Origin: Byssothecium circinans
Taxonomy: Eukaryota > Ascomycota > Dothideomycetes > Pleosporales > Massarinaceae
Assembly (NCBI GenBank): GCA_010015675.1
Contig: ML976980.1
Location: forward strand, 935,244 to 990,946
Direction of reading: 5' to 3'
DNA: 55,703 nucleotides
In this document: one piece after another, positions 33,111-42,983 of the stretch
Layout of the letters: each line of letters opens with the position of its first letter
How positions within the stretch are numbered: position 1 is the first letter of the stretch
Translations under genes and position numbers: made by a program
The notes under the pieces: model-generated
Told to the model about the DNA's origin: nothing
Databases searched by the model: none
The model's input: the letters and a program-made list of their open reading frames with translations, nothing else

Positions 33111-34890
33111 CTACAGCTCTGTCTTAGGCGGCACCTTCACCCTCCTCTCCGCCCTAACATACAGATTATTCGGCCTGATGAGCTGGAACATCGGATCGTA
33201 CTCGATCGTCTCATCTCCATCCTTCACAAACTTATACCGCCATACCAGCTTCGGCAAGAAAATCTTAATCTCCTGCAGCGCGAAGTTGAAACCGATGCAC
33301 ATACGCGGTCCCGTTGAAAACGGGATATACGCTGCTTTGTGCCTATTCTTGACCTCTTCAGTGTCCCATCGATCCGGGTTGAACTTTGCAGGGTTGTCCC
33401 AGAGTGCGGGGTTGTTATGGATATGGTGCAGTGCAGGGATTATGACGGATTCTTTAGGAAGCTTGTAACCACCGGGTAGGATGAGATCGACTTTCGCAGT
33501 ACGGCCAGGTTGGAAAGAGGGATTGTGTCGGCGTTGCGTTTCTTTGATGAAATGGTCGAGGAAGGTGAGACGGTCGGTGAAGTCGGATGTAAGCTCGGTT
33601 TCGTCGCTGAGGTCGTGGTCGACGAGCTCTTGGAGAAGCTTCTCTTGGATGCCGGGATAGGTGACGAGTCCGTAGATTAGCCAGGAGAGAAGTGAGGAGG
33701 TAGTGGTGAATCCAGCACCAGTTGTGACGACGAGGGCTGAGGTCAGACTGTCTTTTGGGAGTTTTTCGCCTTTGCTGTCGGTTGCGCGAACGGCGTAGTC
33801 TGAGTGATAATGTTAGCAAAGGCTCATTGATGGAGTAGCGAATGAGTACGCACCAACCATATTACTCGCCTGGATAGCTGCATCCTGTAGAGGCAGATCC
33901 GCAACTCCGCCGCTCTCAGCTTTCTGGATGCACTCCTCAACAATACCTTCCAGGCGTGCCCTCTTATCCCTAAGCGCTTTCGGATCGCCAAACGGCAGAT
34001 TCGCGTACCAGCTACCCTTTGAAGTAACCTTCTTGTTCAAACTCAGCATTTCGGCGATCAAATGAACCATCTCGTGGATCGGCGCATCTGGAGCTTCGAA
34101 GTGTTTCAATTCCACACCCAGCGTCAGCTTAGCGACTGCTTCGGCTCCGAGCTTGAGCATATACGGATACACGTTCCATGCTTCCCCTTGCTCGTCGAGG
34201 TGATCGAAAACAGTGTATGCTTTCTCGATCGTCTTCTGCATGATAGGGGCGTAGTGTCGCACTGCCTTAGGACCCAAGGCAGGTGGTAAGAATTTGTGCG
34301 CTACCCTCCATTCGGGCGTGTCTGTGTCTCCAAGGAATACACCAGCAGCTTGATTCTTGATACCTGCTAACGGATGCGCATCGTTGATTTTCTTGGTGAA
34401 GAAGTCTGATTCGGAAAAGGCGATGGCGGCTACCTCGGGGTCGTTGGAGTGATACACGGTACGACCCATGTTGGTCGTTCTGAACACGGGACCATAGTGA
34501 TCGAAGAGACGCTGGTGGTTGCCGAGATGGTCCGGAAACACTTCAAAGAAGTTACCTATGTAGGGTAGGCCGGTTGGACCAGGCACTTGGCGGACCGCAT
34601 GACCGTCAACGGTGATAGCGATGGGGCTATTTGAGGCTGCAATGTCCGAAACGTCGTAAAGGTTGTTGTCGTCGCTTTGGAAACCGATTCCTACAACAGT
34701 GTGAGTTTCAACACTGTTTGCTTGCAAGCAGGTAGAATGCGTTGAAGGAAATCTTACCATTTGCCACGACAATTGCGAAGTGAGATGCGATCACATCTCT
34801 CAAGTCTTCCAATGAGGCACTTGGATCGAATTGTATGGTCCGGGCAGAGGATGGGGATTCTCCCAAGAGATAGAATGACTGCGACGCCAT
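33111..34890 (-). CDS. cytochrome P450 without an obvious membrane anchor
   Basis: There are three exons: 34890-34758, 34690-33854 and 33799-33111 (introns of 67 and 54 nt), giving 552 residues. It has the heme-binding motif FSTGPRMCIGFNFAL with Cys at about 491, a K-helix-type ETQRR, an I-helix stretch GAGFTTTSSLL, and the Pro-rich entry VPGPTGLPYIGNFFEV. The first roughly 75 residues (MASQSFYLLGESPSSARTIQ and onward to SNSPIAITVDG) lack a hydrophobic anchor and look like a small ubiquitin-like or PB1-like fold preceding the P450 domain. A heme-thiolate monooxygenase is certain; the CYP family and substrate are not. It is divergent from a cytochrome b5/b5-reductase fusion 503 bp away, which could supply electrons. 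Confidence 0.94.
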
Positions 34891-35393
34891 CACGTTGAAG
34901 ATGCCTTGACGAGATCGAAAGAATGGAAACGAAATCCAAAATGTTTGTATTGGAAACCGTACACTGAATTTGCTCTCTTATGTCTCAAATATGCGCAACG
35001 TCAAGCGCCGTCGGCCGAGCGATATCCCTGCACTCTGATCGCTGACCGTTGACAGGGGTATAGCGAAGATATTTTCATCGGGTCTACCTGCGACTATGTA
35101 TCTTCTGATTCGCCGATTTGGTGATTTTGATCTTGATAAGTTCTCCGTAACCTCGGAACGCCGAGGCAAGTCTACCATCATTTCCGAAAAAGGGTCTGTC
35201 AAGGAGGCGAAGGAACCTAGTGGCAGTAAATGATCCAACCGATGCGTCGAAGCCTTCTAGAAAATCGACCTCAGTCGGCCGAGGTCTTGCAAAATGCATA
35301 ATATTAAGACCTGGAACTGCACTGTCATGGCTGTTAACTCTTTGCAAATCCTCCTCGTTCTGGAAACCTCATACACCTCAGAAGCTTCTTCTA
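34891..35393. promoter_or_regulatory. divergent promoter region of the P450 and b5-reductase fusion genes
   Basis: This is 503 bp between the two start codons, with no supported gene inside. I cannot name specific binding sites. Shared spacing suggests co-regulation. Confidence 0.4.
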
Positions 35394-36841
35394 ATGTCAG
35401 AGCTACCAACTTTCACTGCGGCTGACGTTGCCGCACATTCGACGAAAGACGACCTCTGGGTGATGATACACGGGAAAGGTAAATCAGTGCTTCCTACGCA
35501 AAAATTTGTGATGTTCTAACAGGTGAAACAGTGTACGATGTCACTCGATACGTGAGGGACCATCCTGGCGGCGTGGAAGCCCTCCGTGACGTCGCTGGCA
35601 AAGATGCGACGGACGAATACCTCGAAGTTGGCCATTCTGAAGATGCAGACGAGGTCTTATCAGAATACCTCATCGGAACTTCCACAGACTACAAGGCAAA
35701 ACGCTCTACAGCCGTAAAGCTGGTCCAGCAAGTAGCACCTTCAGTGGTGGTTGCGTCCGAGATGGTTCCCTCTTCTTCTTCGAACGCTTTCAAGGTCATA
35801 GTGACTTCCTTGGCGCTTGCGGCAACTGGATATGCAGCATCAAAATATACACCGCCGGTAGCAACCCCAAAGCTGTTTTCCGAGTTACCGCTACCCAATA
35901 TATCGCTGCCATCCGGCAGCCCCTTCATATCTGGTTTCGCCATCGCTAGCGTGATATTGACAGTCGCAGCAGGTGTAGTCGGCAAAGAGCTCTCTAAATT
36001 CACACACGTCGACTCCGGCTTCGGAAAATACCCCCCTCGAAGAAAAGCAGTGTCCAAGGCGCGACCGACGAATCCCCATCTCATCAAAGGCTTCCTCGAT
36101 GCGAAGGAGTTCAAAGGGCTCAAGGTGGCTCGAATTGATCAGTTATCATCCAACGTCTTTCGCTATGTCTTCAAGCTTCCCGGACCACGCGATGTTGTCG
36201 GTCTTCCTATCGGCCAGCATGTCGCTATCAAGGCAAGTATCGACGGAAAGACCGTGCAACGATCATATACGCCGACATCGAATAACCTCGATCTCGGGCT
36301 TCTGGAATTAGTCATCAAAGTGTATCCCACTGGCCAGCTGACCGGAAAGTACTTCGCAAATCTCAAGGTTGGCGACGTAGTACAGTTCAGAGGGCCCAAA
36401 GGAGCGATGCGCTACCAAATCGGACACTGCAAGAAGATCGGTATGATTGCTGGAGGAACCGGAATCACGCCGATGTATCAACTCATCCGAGCCATCTGCG
36501 AAGATGAGAGAGATACTACCGAGGTTTCGCTCATCTTCGCCAACCAGACGGAATGTGATATTCTGCTGAGAAAAGAGCTCGAGACGTTCGCGAGGAGATA
36601 TCCAAAGAACTTCAAACTCTGGTCCATGCTGGATAAGCCGCCGGAGGGCTGGGCTTACGGAAGCGGTTTCGTCACGGCAGAGAAAATGAAGCTGAATCTG
36701 CCTACGCCGGGTCCAGACACGAAGTTCATGCTTTGTGGACCTCCGGGCATGATCAATGCTTCGAAGAAGGCTTTGGCATCGCTGGGTGCGCGGGCACCGG
36801 GAGCAGTCGCGAAGATGAACGATGAGATTTTCTGCTTCTAA
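35394..36841 (+). CDS. cytochrome b5 / NADH-cytochrome b5 reductase fusion
   Basis: There are two exons, 35394-35478 and 35532-36841 (53-nt intron), giving 464 residues. Residues 1-75 form a cytochrome b5 domain with heme-ligand histidines in DHPGG (His39) and VGHSEDA (His63). Two hydrophobic segments follow, about 114-132 (AFKVIVTSLALAATGYAAS) and 159-179 (PFISGFAIASVILTVAAGVV), likely membrane anchors. The C-terminal reductase has the FAD-binding RSYTPTS (272-278), GLPIGQHVAIK, the nucleotide-binding GMIAGGTGITPM and CGPPGM (430-435), ending in FCF-like DEIFCF. It should pass electrons from NADH through FAD to its own b5 heme and on to a partner oxygenase. Ordinary b5 reductases are about 300 residues and lack the b5 domain. 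Confidence 0.94.
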
Positions 36842-37058
36842 GTTTGGATTGCTTGGGATTGTATAGGTGGGCTCGGCCGGTGGCGATGGTAGTAAGGGAG
36901 GTGGGGGGGAGATATGACGTGTGTTTGAAGTTTCAGCGATTATGCATCCGGAGAAGGTCCGTTTTGTTAGTATTTTGTAACAAGGAAAACTAGCGCGCTT
37001 AGTAGTACTTTATGTTACCAAGTTCCCTATTGTAGCTACACACACATGCAACAAAAAA

Positions 37059-38870
37059 CTATTTAGAATAGAGACTAAGATATTCGACCCACGCCTTGCC
37101 GAGATCAGCGGGTCGAAAGGGCGCGAAGAAGTTGCGTAACCATCCTTTTTGGCGGTGTGCAGTCACACCGATCTCGTCGAGCAGGGAATCGACGTACGGG
37201 ACGCCGTCAAAGGCCACATAATTTCCCAGCTCGCCATTCGACAGATACCATCTGCGACACCAGGCAATACATGTGGAGATGTCGCGTTCCCGCTCTGCAT
37301 GTGAAGGAAGCTTAATGTGGTGGTCGAAGAACGCCACTGCCCACATGGCCTGAGCTTCTGCGCCGAAGAGTTTGTTTGCTACGGTAATATGGTTCATGAA
37401 GAGGATCGTGTCGTCATTCAGGGGGGCCATACCTTTGTAGAGCCGGTATGGCGTCCTCGTTTCGTAGACGTGTGGGTGTGGTGGTGGGTTCCTAAGAATC
37501 AGATACTTAGCGAGCAACTTGTCGTCGGCTTCCTTAACGAGCTTCGCCCACTTGGTTGCCGTCTCTTGTGATTCATGCTCCTTAGGATAGGGGAGTACTA
37601 GTCGTATGAGGACGTCCCTGCTGAAGATGTCTAGGCCGCGCTTCCAGCCCGTGCCGCATAAGACTGCATCACACGGGAAGTGCGTCCCGTCATCGAGATA
37701 GAGCTCGTTGTCTAAAAGCGCTTTCACACTGGCTCGATGGACTATAACTTTCTCCGCAACCACATCAAAGAAGTCCGCGTGGTGGAGTACACCCCCCGTG
37801 CCGTTCTGCCAGAAGAGTCTGCAATAGTCAGCTCATATGTCTTTTCGTCCAGGGAATGATAGACCTACTCAACTTCGTACTTTAACTTTTCAAGGCCCTT
37901 TTCCTCGTAACACGCGCGCTTCTTCAGTTGCGCATCGGCCAGGCCGAAGATTCCCTTCACAAGGGATACGCCAAAGTTAGTGCCGTGGAGAAAGCGTGTC
38001 CACCACGTGTCTGGGTTCAAAAACGTTGGCTGCAAACTCGACATAACGCGGGATTGCGCCGCAAGCCCAGGGTTCTCGTACCCAGGCACAGCCACATCTG
38101 GAGGCGCGAAGTAGCCTGGGCCAGTGCTCTCGGGACCGGTCTTTCGAATGATCCAGGACACGGTCTTGCCAGCCTTGGCTGATTCGTAGACCATATCTGC
38201 AGCAGACTTTCCGCCGCCAAGAACTATCACATGCTTGATTTTCTCGTTGGTGAGGACGTCGGCTTGACCCCAGTCTACTGAGTGCATGATGAGACCTGCG
38301 AATTTTTCCTTTCCGGGGAGGTCTGGCATCCTGGGCGTGGATGCTTGGCCGTTTGCAACCATGAGCCTTGCCGCGAAAATGTCTTTCTGTGTTCCACCTT
38401 CCTTCAACAAGGTGCAAGGCTGTCAACCTTCTCAACCGACTTGACATTGGTGTTGAATTGCACGCGGTCCCGCAGTGAACGTCCAGCAAAGTTTCAGTTG
38501 TCGGCATAATCCTCAATATACTTCATCGTATACTTTGCCTTGAACAGATCGTTCATGGAATCCTCCGCGGGTGGCCGCTCCATGGGCATGTCAGCGAACT
38601 CGGCTATGCCATAGGCCCATTGGGACCAGAAGCTGGGGTATATTCTCCGCTCGCTCCACACGCCTCCCACGCAGTAGTCCTGTTCCAGAATCGTGAGATT
38701 GGAGTCCGGATGAGCCTCGAGATAGCGTGCCGCCGCAACGAGGCCAGAAAGGCCTACCAGTGCCGCATGTCAGTCTGTGTGCTTTTGTTATAAGGGGCTG
38801 GGAGCATACCTGCACCGATGATCACGATGTCGAAACCATCGCCGTCGTTTGAAGGCTGCATAGCGGCCAT
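37059..38870 (-). pseudogene. flavin-containing monooxygenase with a stop and a frameshift
   Basis: The exons read 38870-38810, 38753-37869 and 37818-37059 (introns of 56 and 50 nt). It has a Rossmann motif IIGAGLSGLVAAARYL (formed across the first intron), LEQDYCVGGVWSE, the FMO-like FAGLIMHSVDW, a second Rossmann motif VIVLGGGKSAADM, and CDAVLCGTGWKRG. In the middle exon a TGA at 38494-38496 interrupts YIEDYADN-stop-NFAGRSLRDRVQF. About 70 bases on (near 38405-38427) the frame shifts by one before LLKEGGTQKDIFAARLMVAN. No intron with acceptable sites removes both. It is either a recent pseudogene or two sequencing errors. The family normally oxygenates soft nucleophiles using FAD and NADPH. 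Confidence 0.8.
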
Positions 38871-39500
38871 GTTGATTGTCGCGTGAAGGGGTAAGAGGTG
38901 GTGGTATGACGACTGCCTAGTCCTGGAAAGACAGGCTTTCAGAAAGATATTCGGTCGCGTGCTGATTATATTGAAGAAGCACTTAGATTCGGCTGTCGTC
39001 GTGCTGCTGAGAGAGCTGGGTTTCTAAACTTGCGTGTCTGGTCCTTGAGGCAGGGTAAGTGCCATTCATTCATTGATTCTTGAAACAGTCTTCGCGAGAG
39101 GCTCGTGCGGCGAAGTATGGAATCGGTCCTCAATCCATCACGTCAGCATGCTAAAAATACACACGCCTATGAAAGTCACCAACACTAAATTCCTTTGCAA
39201 CCTTGGAATGTATCGCTGCTCACCCTTGCCCGTCAATCTTTTCATTTCCGCATATTATCCTTCAAACGAGTGTCCACTCTCTGTACAGTACTATCCCAAA
39301 AAACATTCAGCTCTTCCGCATCGCAAGCATCTTCGAAGCGCTACCAACAAGCGTACATCACACAAGGGTAGGGCCTTACCGACCGCCCCGGATGCCCGAT
39401 TTCCAAGACACGCGAAATCTAGTCCGCTCACTCATACTTTATATTGGCCAGGGTCCAGCTGTACAATAATCCCAATGGCGTTAGCGAACATCGTGCAATA
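38871..39500. other. intergenic, no supported gene
   Basis: A frame of 179 codons beginning at TTG (39073) has no domain, no ATG near its start and runs into the MITE-like repeat, so I do not call it. Confidence 0.45.
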
Positions 39501-39724
39501 CTGCGTCTTGTCAACTGCGACGGGACAAACAGGGTTCCGGCAGGGATTCTACAAGGTGGTAATAGCCAATAGAGTGATTAGAATAACTAGATCTAGCAAT
39601 GATTCGTCTTAAAATTTAAAGACGTTTCTTAATATTGTTTTAGATTTTATGCTTTAGCCAATTAAAAAAACTGGTTAATGAGTGTACGCCAATCAAAGCT
39701 CCCGTCGGAGTTGACAAGACGCAG
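39501..39724. mobile_element. MITE-like element with 25-bp terminal inverted repeats and TA target duplication
   Basis: CTGCGTCTTGTCAACTGCGA begins the left repeat at 39501-39525. It is the reverse complement of 39700-39724 with one mismatch. Both ends abut TA (39499-39500 and 39725-39726). The 224-bp interior is non-coding and AT-rich. Size, inverted repeats and TA duplication fit a non-autonomous Tc1/mariner-type element. Its repeats do not match those of elements A, B or D in this window. Confidence 0.8.
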
Positions 39725-39995
39725 TAAATGACCCAAGTACTTACGCCCTGTAGGATTAGACGAAATGCGCCCCAGAGGTGCAGCCTGCGCCCCCAACACA
39801 CTGGACAATTAAAATCCCCAGACCCCAAATATGTGCGCTGTCCGTTCTTCTCTCATACAATTATCCCGCCGTCTCACGAATTTTAACTGCGATACTTTGC
39901 ACGACATCCACGTCCCGTTGAACGTTGACGCACCCAACGAATAATTGGTCGCCGCACGTCCTCAGCCTTATCAATCCTGGAGAAAGAGCGATAAG

Positions 39996-41059
39996 ATGCC
40001 GTCTTCTTCGAGAGAAATGAAGCGATGGACGTCGCTGCCCTTGGCGACTGTCTTCTTAGCGGCGCTATCGATCCCCTCGACGCGATGCGAATTCACCATG
40101 CCGATAACCTCGAAAGGAAAGGGCGATGTTCCCGATCTCGAGCAAGCATTCACAGCTGGAGATGTGCTTCCTATAGCCTGGAACGCAGGGTGGAGTAGAG
40201 GACAAGGCGCTGACAAGCAGCCTAACAGTGTGGACCTTTGGGTGACGCAGTATGTTGGTGATGGGTATAAGAAAAAACTGAAATGTAAGTCAATATTTTT
40301 TCACTCCTACCTTATTCCGCGAACTACCTTTGGTGGTTAGGGTAGTGGTATAAGTGATGGAGATATGGAGGTAAAGATAGTTGAGTATGGAAAGGGTTGG
40401 GGATGGTCCGGGTGTCATGACGGTCAAGTGGGAAGAATAGATTACAGCACGCACTAACGAGCCAATTAGCGAATATATCGCTCAATGAAATGGGAACCTA
40501 CAACTGGACAATCGACGTACCAAATCCCCAAATCGACACTACCGCACAATATGTCCTGCGCTTCGTGGACCATACCGACAAAGATGTCTTTCCAACAACA
40601 TCGCCGATGTTACCTAGTGTAGGATTCATACTGCATCCGGCAGCAAAAGTAGTAACCAGCTCTGCTACACCAAGTGCATCGACTACGTTCGTAACACCGT
40701 CGTCTTCCACCTCATCTACCCCTTCCTCAGCTTCATCCTCGGCGAAAGCGAAGTCATCGAAAGTCGCGCCGATCATTGGCGGTGTTCTGGGCGGGCTTAC
40801 CGGGCTGGCGTTGATTCTCGTGGGTGCATTGATCATACTGAAAATGTTGAAGAAGAAAAAGGAAGGGCAGAAGTATGCTGGAGAGCTTGAGGGACTGCAC
40901 ACATTGGATGCCAAGGGGTCGAATGTGGTGTACAGGCATGAATTGCACAACGAGCCACCCGAACTGTACACGCCAGGAGGCTATCACCATGTGACTGAAT
41001 TGGACTCAACAGCGATGACAGCACCGCCAGCAGGCTCCAATGCCGAACAAAGGGTGTAG
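39996..41059 (+). CDS. secreted-then-anchored single-pass membrane protein with Ser/Thr-rich stalk
   Basis: There are two exons, 39996-40284 and 40470-41059 (185-nt intron with a GCACTAACGA branch-like site), giving 292 residues. It has a basic N-terminus then a hydrophobic signal segment (SLPLATVFLAALSIPSTRC). An extracellular beta-type domain follows (WNAGWSRGQGADKQPNSVDL, NEMGTYNWTIDVPN, TAQYVLRFVDHTD), then a Ser/Thr/Pro stalk at 157-193 (SSSTSSTPSSASSSAK). One transmembrane helix lies at about 198-222, followed by KMLKKKKEG and a cytosolic tail of about 65 residues. The layout resembles fungal wall-sensor or Kre9/Knh1-like surface proteins, but no motif fixes the family. Confidence 0.82.
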
Positions 41060-41263
41060 TTTCCCACAAGGGAAGCGGATTGGCTATGTAGAAAGACAGA
41101 CGGGAAAGACCACTTGATCAAAGAGGGCATAGTTTTGGAGTGGGACGGTACGCGCATTGTAATGATGAAAATGTTTATTCCGTTTCTCGACACCAGCCTC
41201 ACATCCATCCATCGCTAAAGTACCCCACGTTGGATGTGCAGTATTCGGAGATCGGTTGCCAGG

Positions 41264-41386
41264 TTACATGACGACGCACCAGCACGATTCGTCGCAGCCA
41301 CAGCAATCACACTCTTCGCCGCAAGTGGGGGAGAGCGGCTTAGGCTTGATGATGGAGACAATCGAAGAGGTGGTGCTGCCAGGCAT
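41264..41386 (-). CDS. small cysteine-rich metallothionein-like peptide, 40 residues
   Basis: This short gene begins at ATG 41386 (preceding bases CACTCACC, good context) and ends at TAA 41264. The first 21 residues are Ser/Thr/Lys/Pro with no cysteine. Residues 22-37 are CGEECDCCGCDESCWC, seven Cys in 16 residues with CxC and CC clusters, the arrangement used for metal-thiolate binding. There is no signal-peptide hydrophobic core. A TATA-like TATAAGAGG lies at 41609-41601 on the same strand, a pyrimidine-rich leader follows, and a possible 5'-untranslated intron donor GTAAGC is present upstream. Metal binding is inferred from cysteine pattern only; a secreted defence-type peptide is less likely without a signal peptide. 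Confidence 0.55.
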   Translation of the reverse strand: MPGSTTSSIVSIIKPKPLSPTCGEECDCCGCDESCWCVVM

Positions 41387-41600
41387 GGTGAGTGAAGGTG
41401 TTGAATGTGTGTTCTGAGTACACATTAGCTCACTGGACGGTCGAGTGGAGCATTTTACGAGAGCTTACCGAGTGGGCGTTTTGAGGATGGGTGGTTAGAT
41501 GCGAAGGGTGATATTGCTAGCTTTCGGCCAAGGTCTGTGGAGGGAAGGGGAGTGGAGTGTGGAGGTGCAGAATGAAGCTGGAGAAGAAGCAGTGGCTCCC

Positions 41601-41609
41601 CCTCTTATA
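41601..41609 (-). promoter_or_regulatory. TATA-like box upstream of the cysteine-rich peptide gene
   Basis: TATAAGAGG on the minus strand lies about 215 bp before the start codon. Downstream toward the gene lies a CT-rich tract and a GTAAGC that could be a leader-intron donor. Confidence 0.4.
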
Positions 41610-42983
41610 CCTCTCCTCATACCCAGGGTCAAGGGGATAGATAACCAACTATCACTTACCGCCCCAATTCAATCCGTCGCACACTTCCCGGCGTTTCTCC
41701 CCTCGTCGTCCCCTGTCCATGGGCCATCCGGCCAAACTATCCAGGTGCAACCGCGCCCTTAACCACCAACCTGCACTGAGTCAGCTCTGCAATAGTATCC
41801 CTGTTTGTCTCGTCGGTGCTGGTAAGTTGCAGTACCGTATTCTTCATCAATTGGCCCATCTATTCTCTCAGCAGCGCCTCTTTCCGTGCTTGCAGCCACT
41901 TATAGCCACAGACCCAGCTCCTCAATATATATTTGATACGCAAGGACGCAGCTGAGCCACATCAAGTATCACTCTTCCCAGTCTCCGCACGCAGGTATTG
42001 GCTCTTCGTCGGCCGAATGCATGTTCTTCGGTGAATCTGGCCCTGCATGCTGACAGGGAACATCAGCGCTAAGCTCCACTAAGCTTTCTTGGCGGGTAAA
42101 AATCGCGCAGTAAAACCGGTAATAAGCATTGCCAAGCTTTTGCACAGCCCTTGGCGGTGAGAGTCGCCGGTTGTGCGCCACTGTGGCGGCCGCTGAGTGG
42201 TTGGTGAGCAGGGTGTGATATCACGGTACCTGCAGGCGTCGTCAGCTCTGCGCACAGTTTTCCAGCCCTTGAGACTGAGGCGACAGCTCATGAATTAGGA
42301 AAATGGTGCAAGGTGTTTGCTCGAGGGAAAGGTGGAATATACCAGGGTGTTGGAAGCCGGTTTTCAGTTACACGCACGACACTAATATCAGGTATCCAAT
42401 CAGCGGTTGCAGATACAGGGCTGGAAAGGGTCATTAGACTAAAAAACGGCTTTCACCTTGGTGGTATGACCGTGCCACAGGGTGACTAGACGAAGTTCCA
42501 TCACGTATAATTGATAGTCCCGCAGTTAATATGTAGCTTCTCCAACCTGCCAAAACATCAGCACTTATCAGGGATAACTTCAAGCCATGGTTCATTGTTA
42601 AGTCTGTCTCTCTGCATCGCTATGCAGAGATACATTCACTCTATTAAGTAGAAAATTACTTTTCGTGGAGAAACTGGCGCACACATGATTAGACTTCATC
42701 TGGCCATCTTATGGTAAGAAAGAATGACAGCTTGGTCACGGCGATGAGATTAGCACTGGAATGGTTGGGTTAAAAGACTGTTGATATTTGGCTGATGAAA
42801 TAAAATAGATGCAGGATGAAGCACCGTAACCTAACTCTACAAACGCTGTGAAGTGAAACCAGACGTTTGGTCCGAGTACTGTAAGTGTGGAAAAGTTCTA
42901 GCTTTCCTGCGACACCGCCGTTTGACACGTGCAAACTGGTTTCAAAGCGTATGCTTCTTCCTGAGATAGCCACAGAATCTTCC
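41610..42983. other. intergenic, no supported gene
   Basis: About 1.4 kb with only short frames lacking domains. Trinucleotide and homopolymer content is unremarkable. It separates the small peptide gene from the 3' end of the NACHT gene. Confidence 0.5.

Noticed and set aside
39073..39612. 179-codon plus-strand frame
   Set aside because: Begins at TTG, has no family features and overlaps the MITE-like element.
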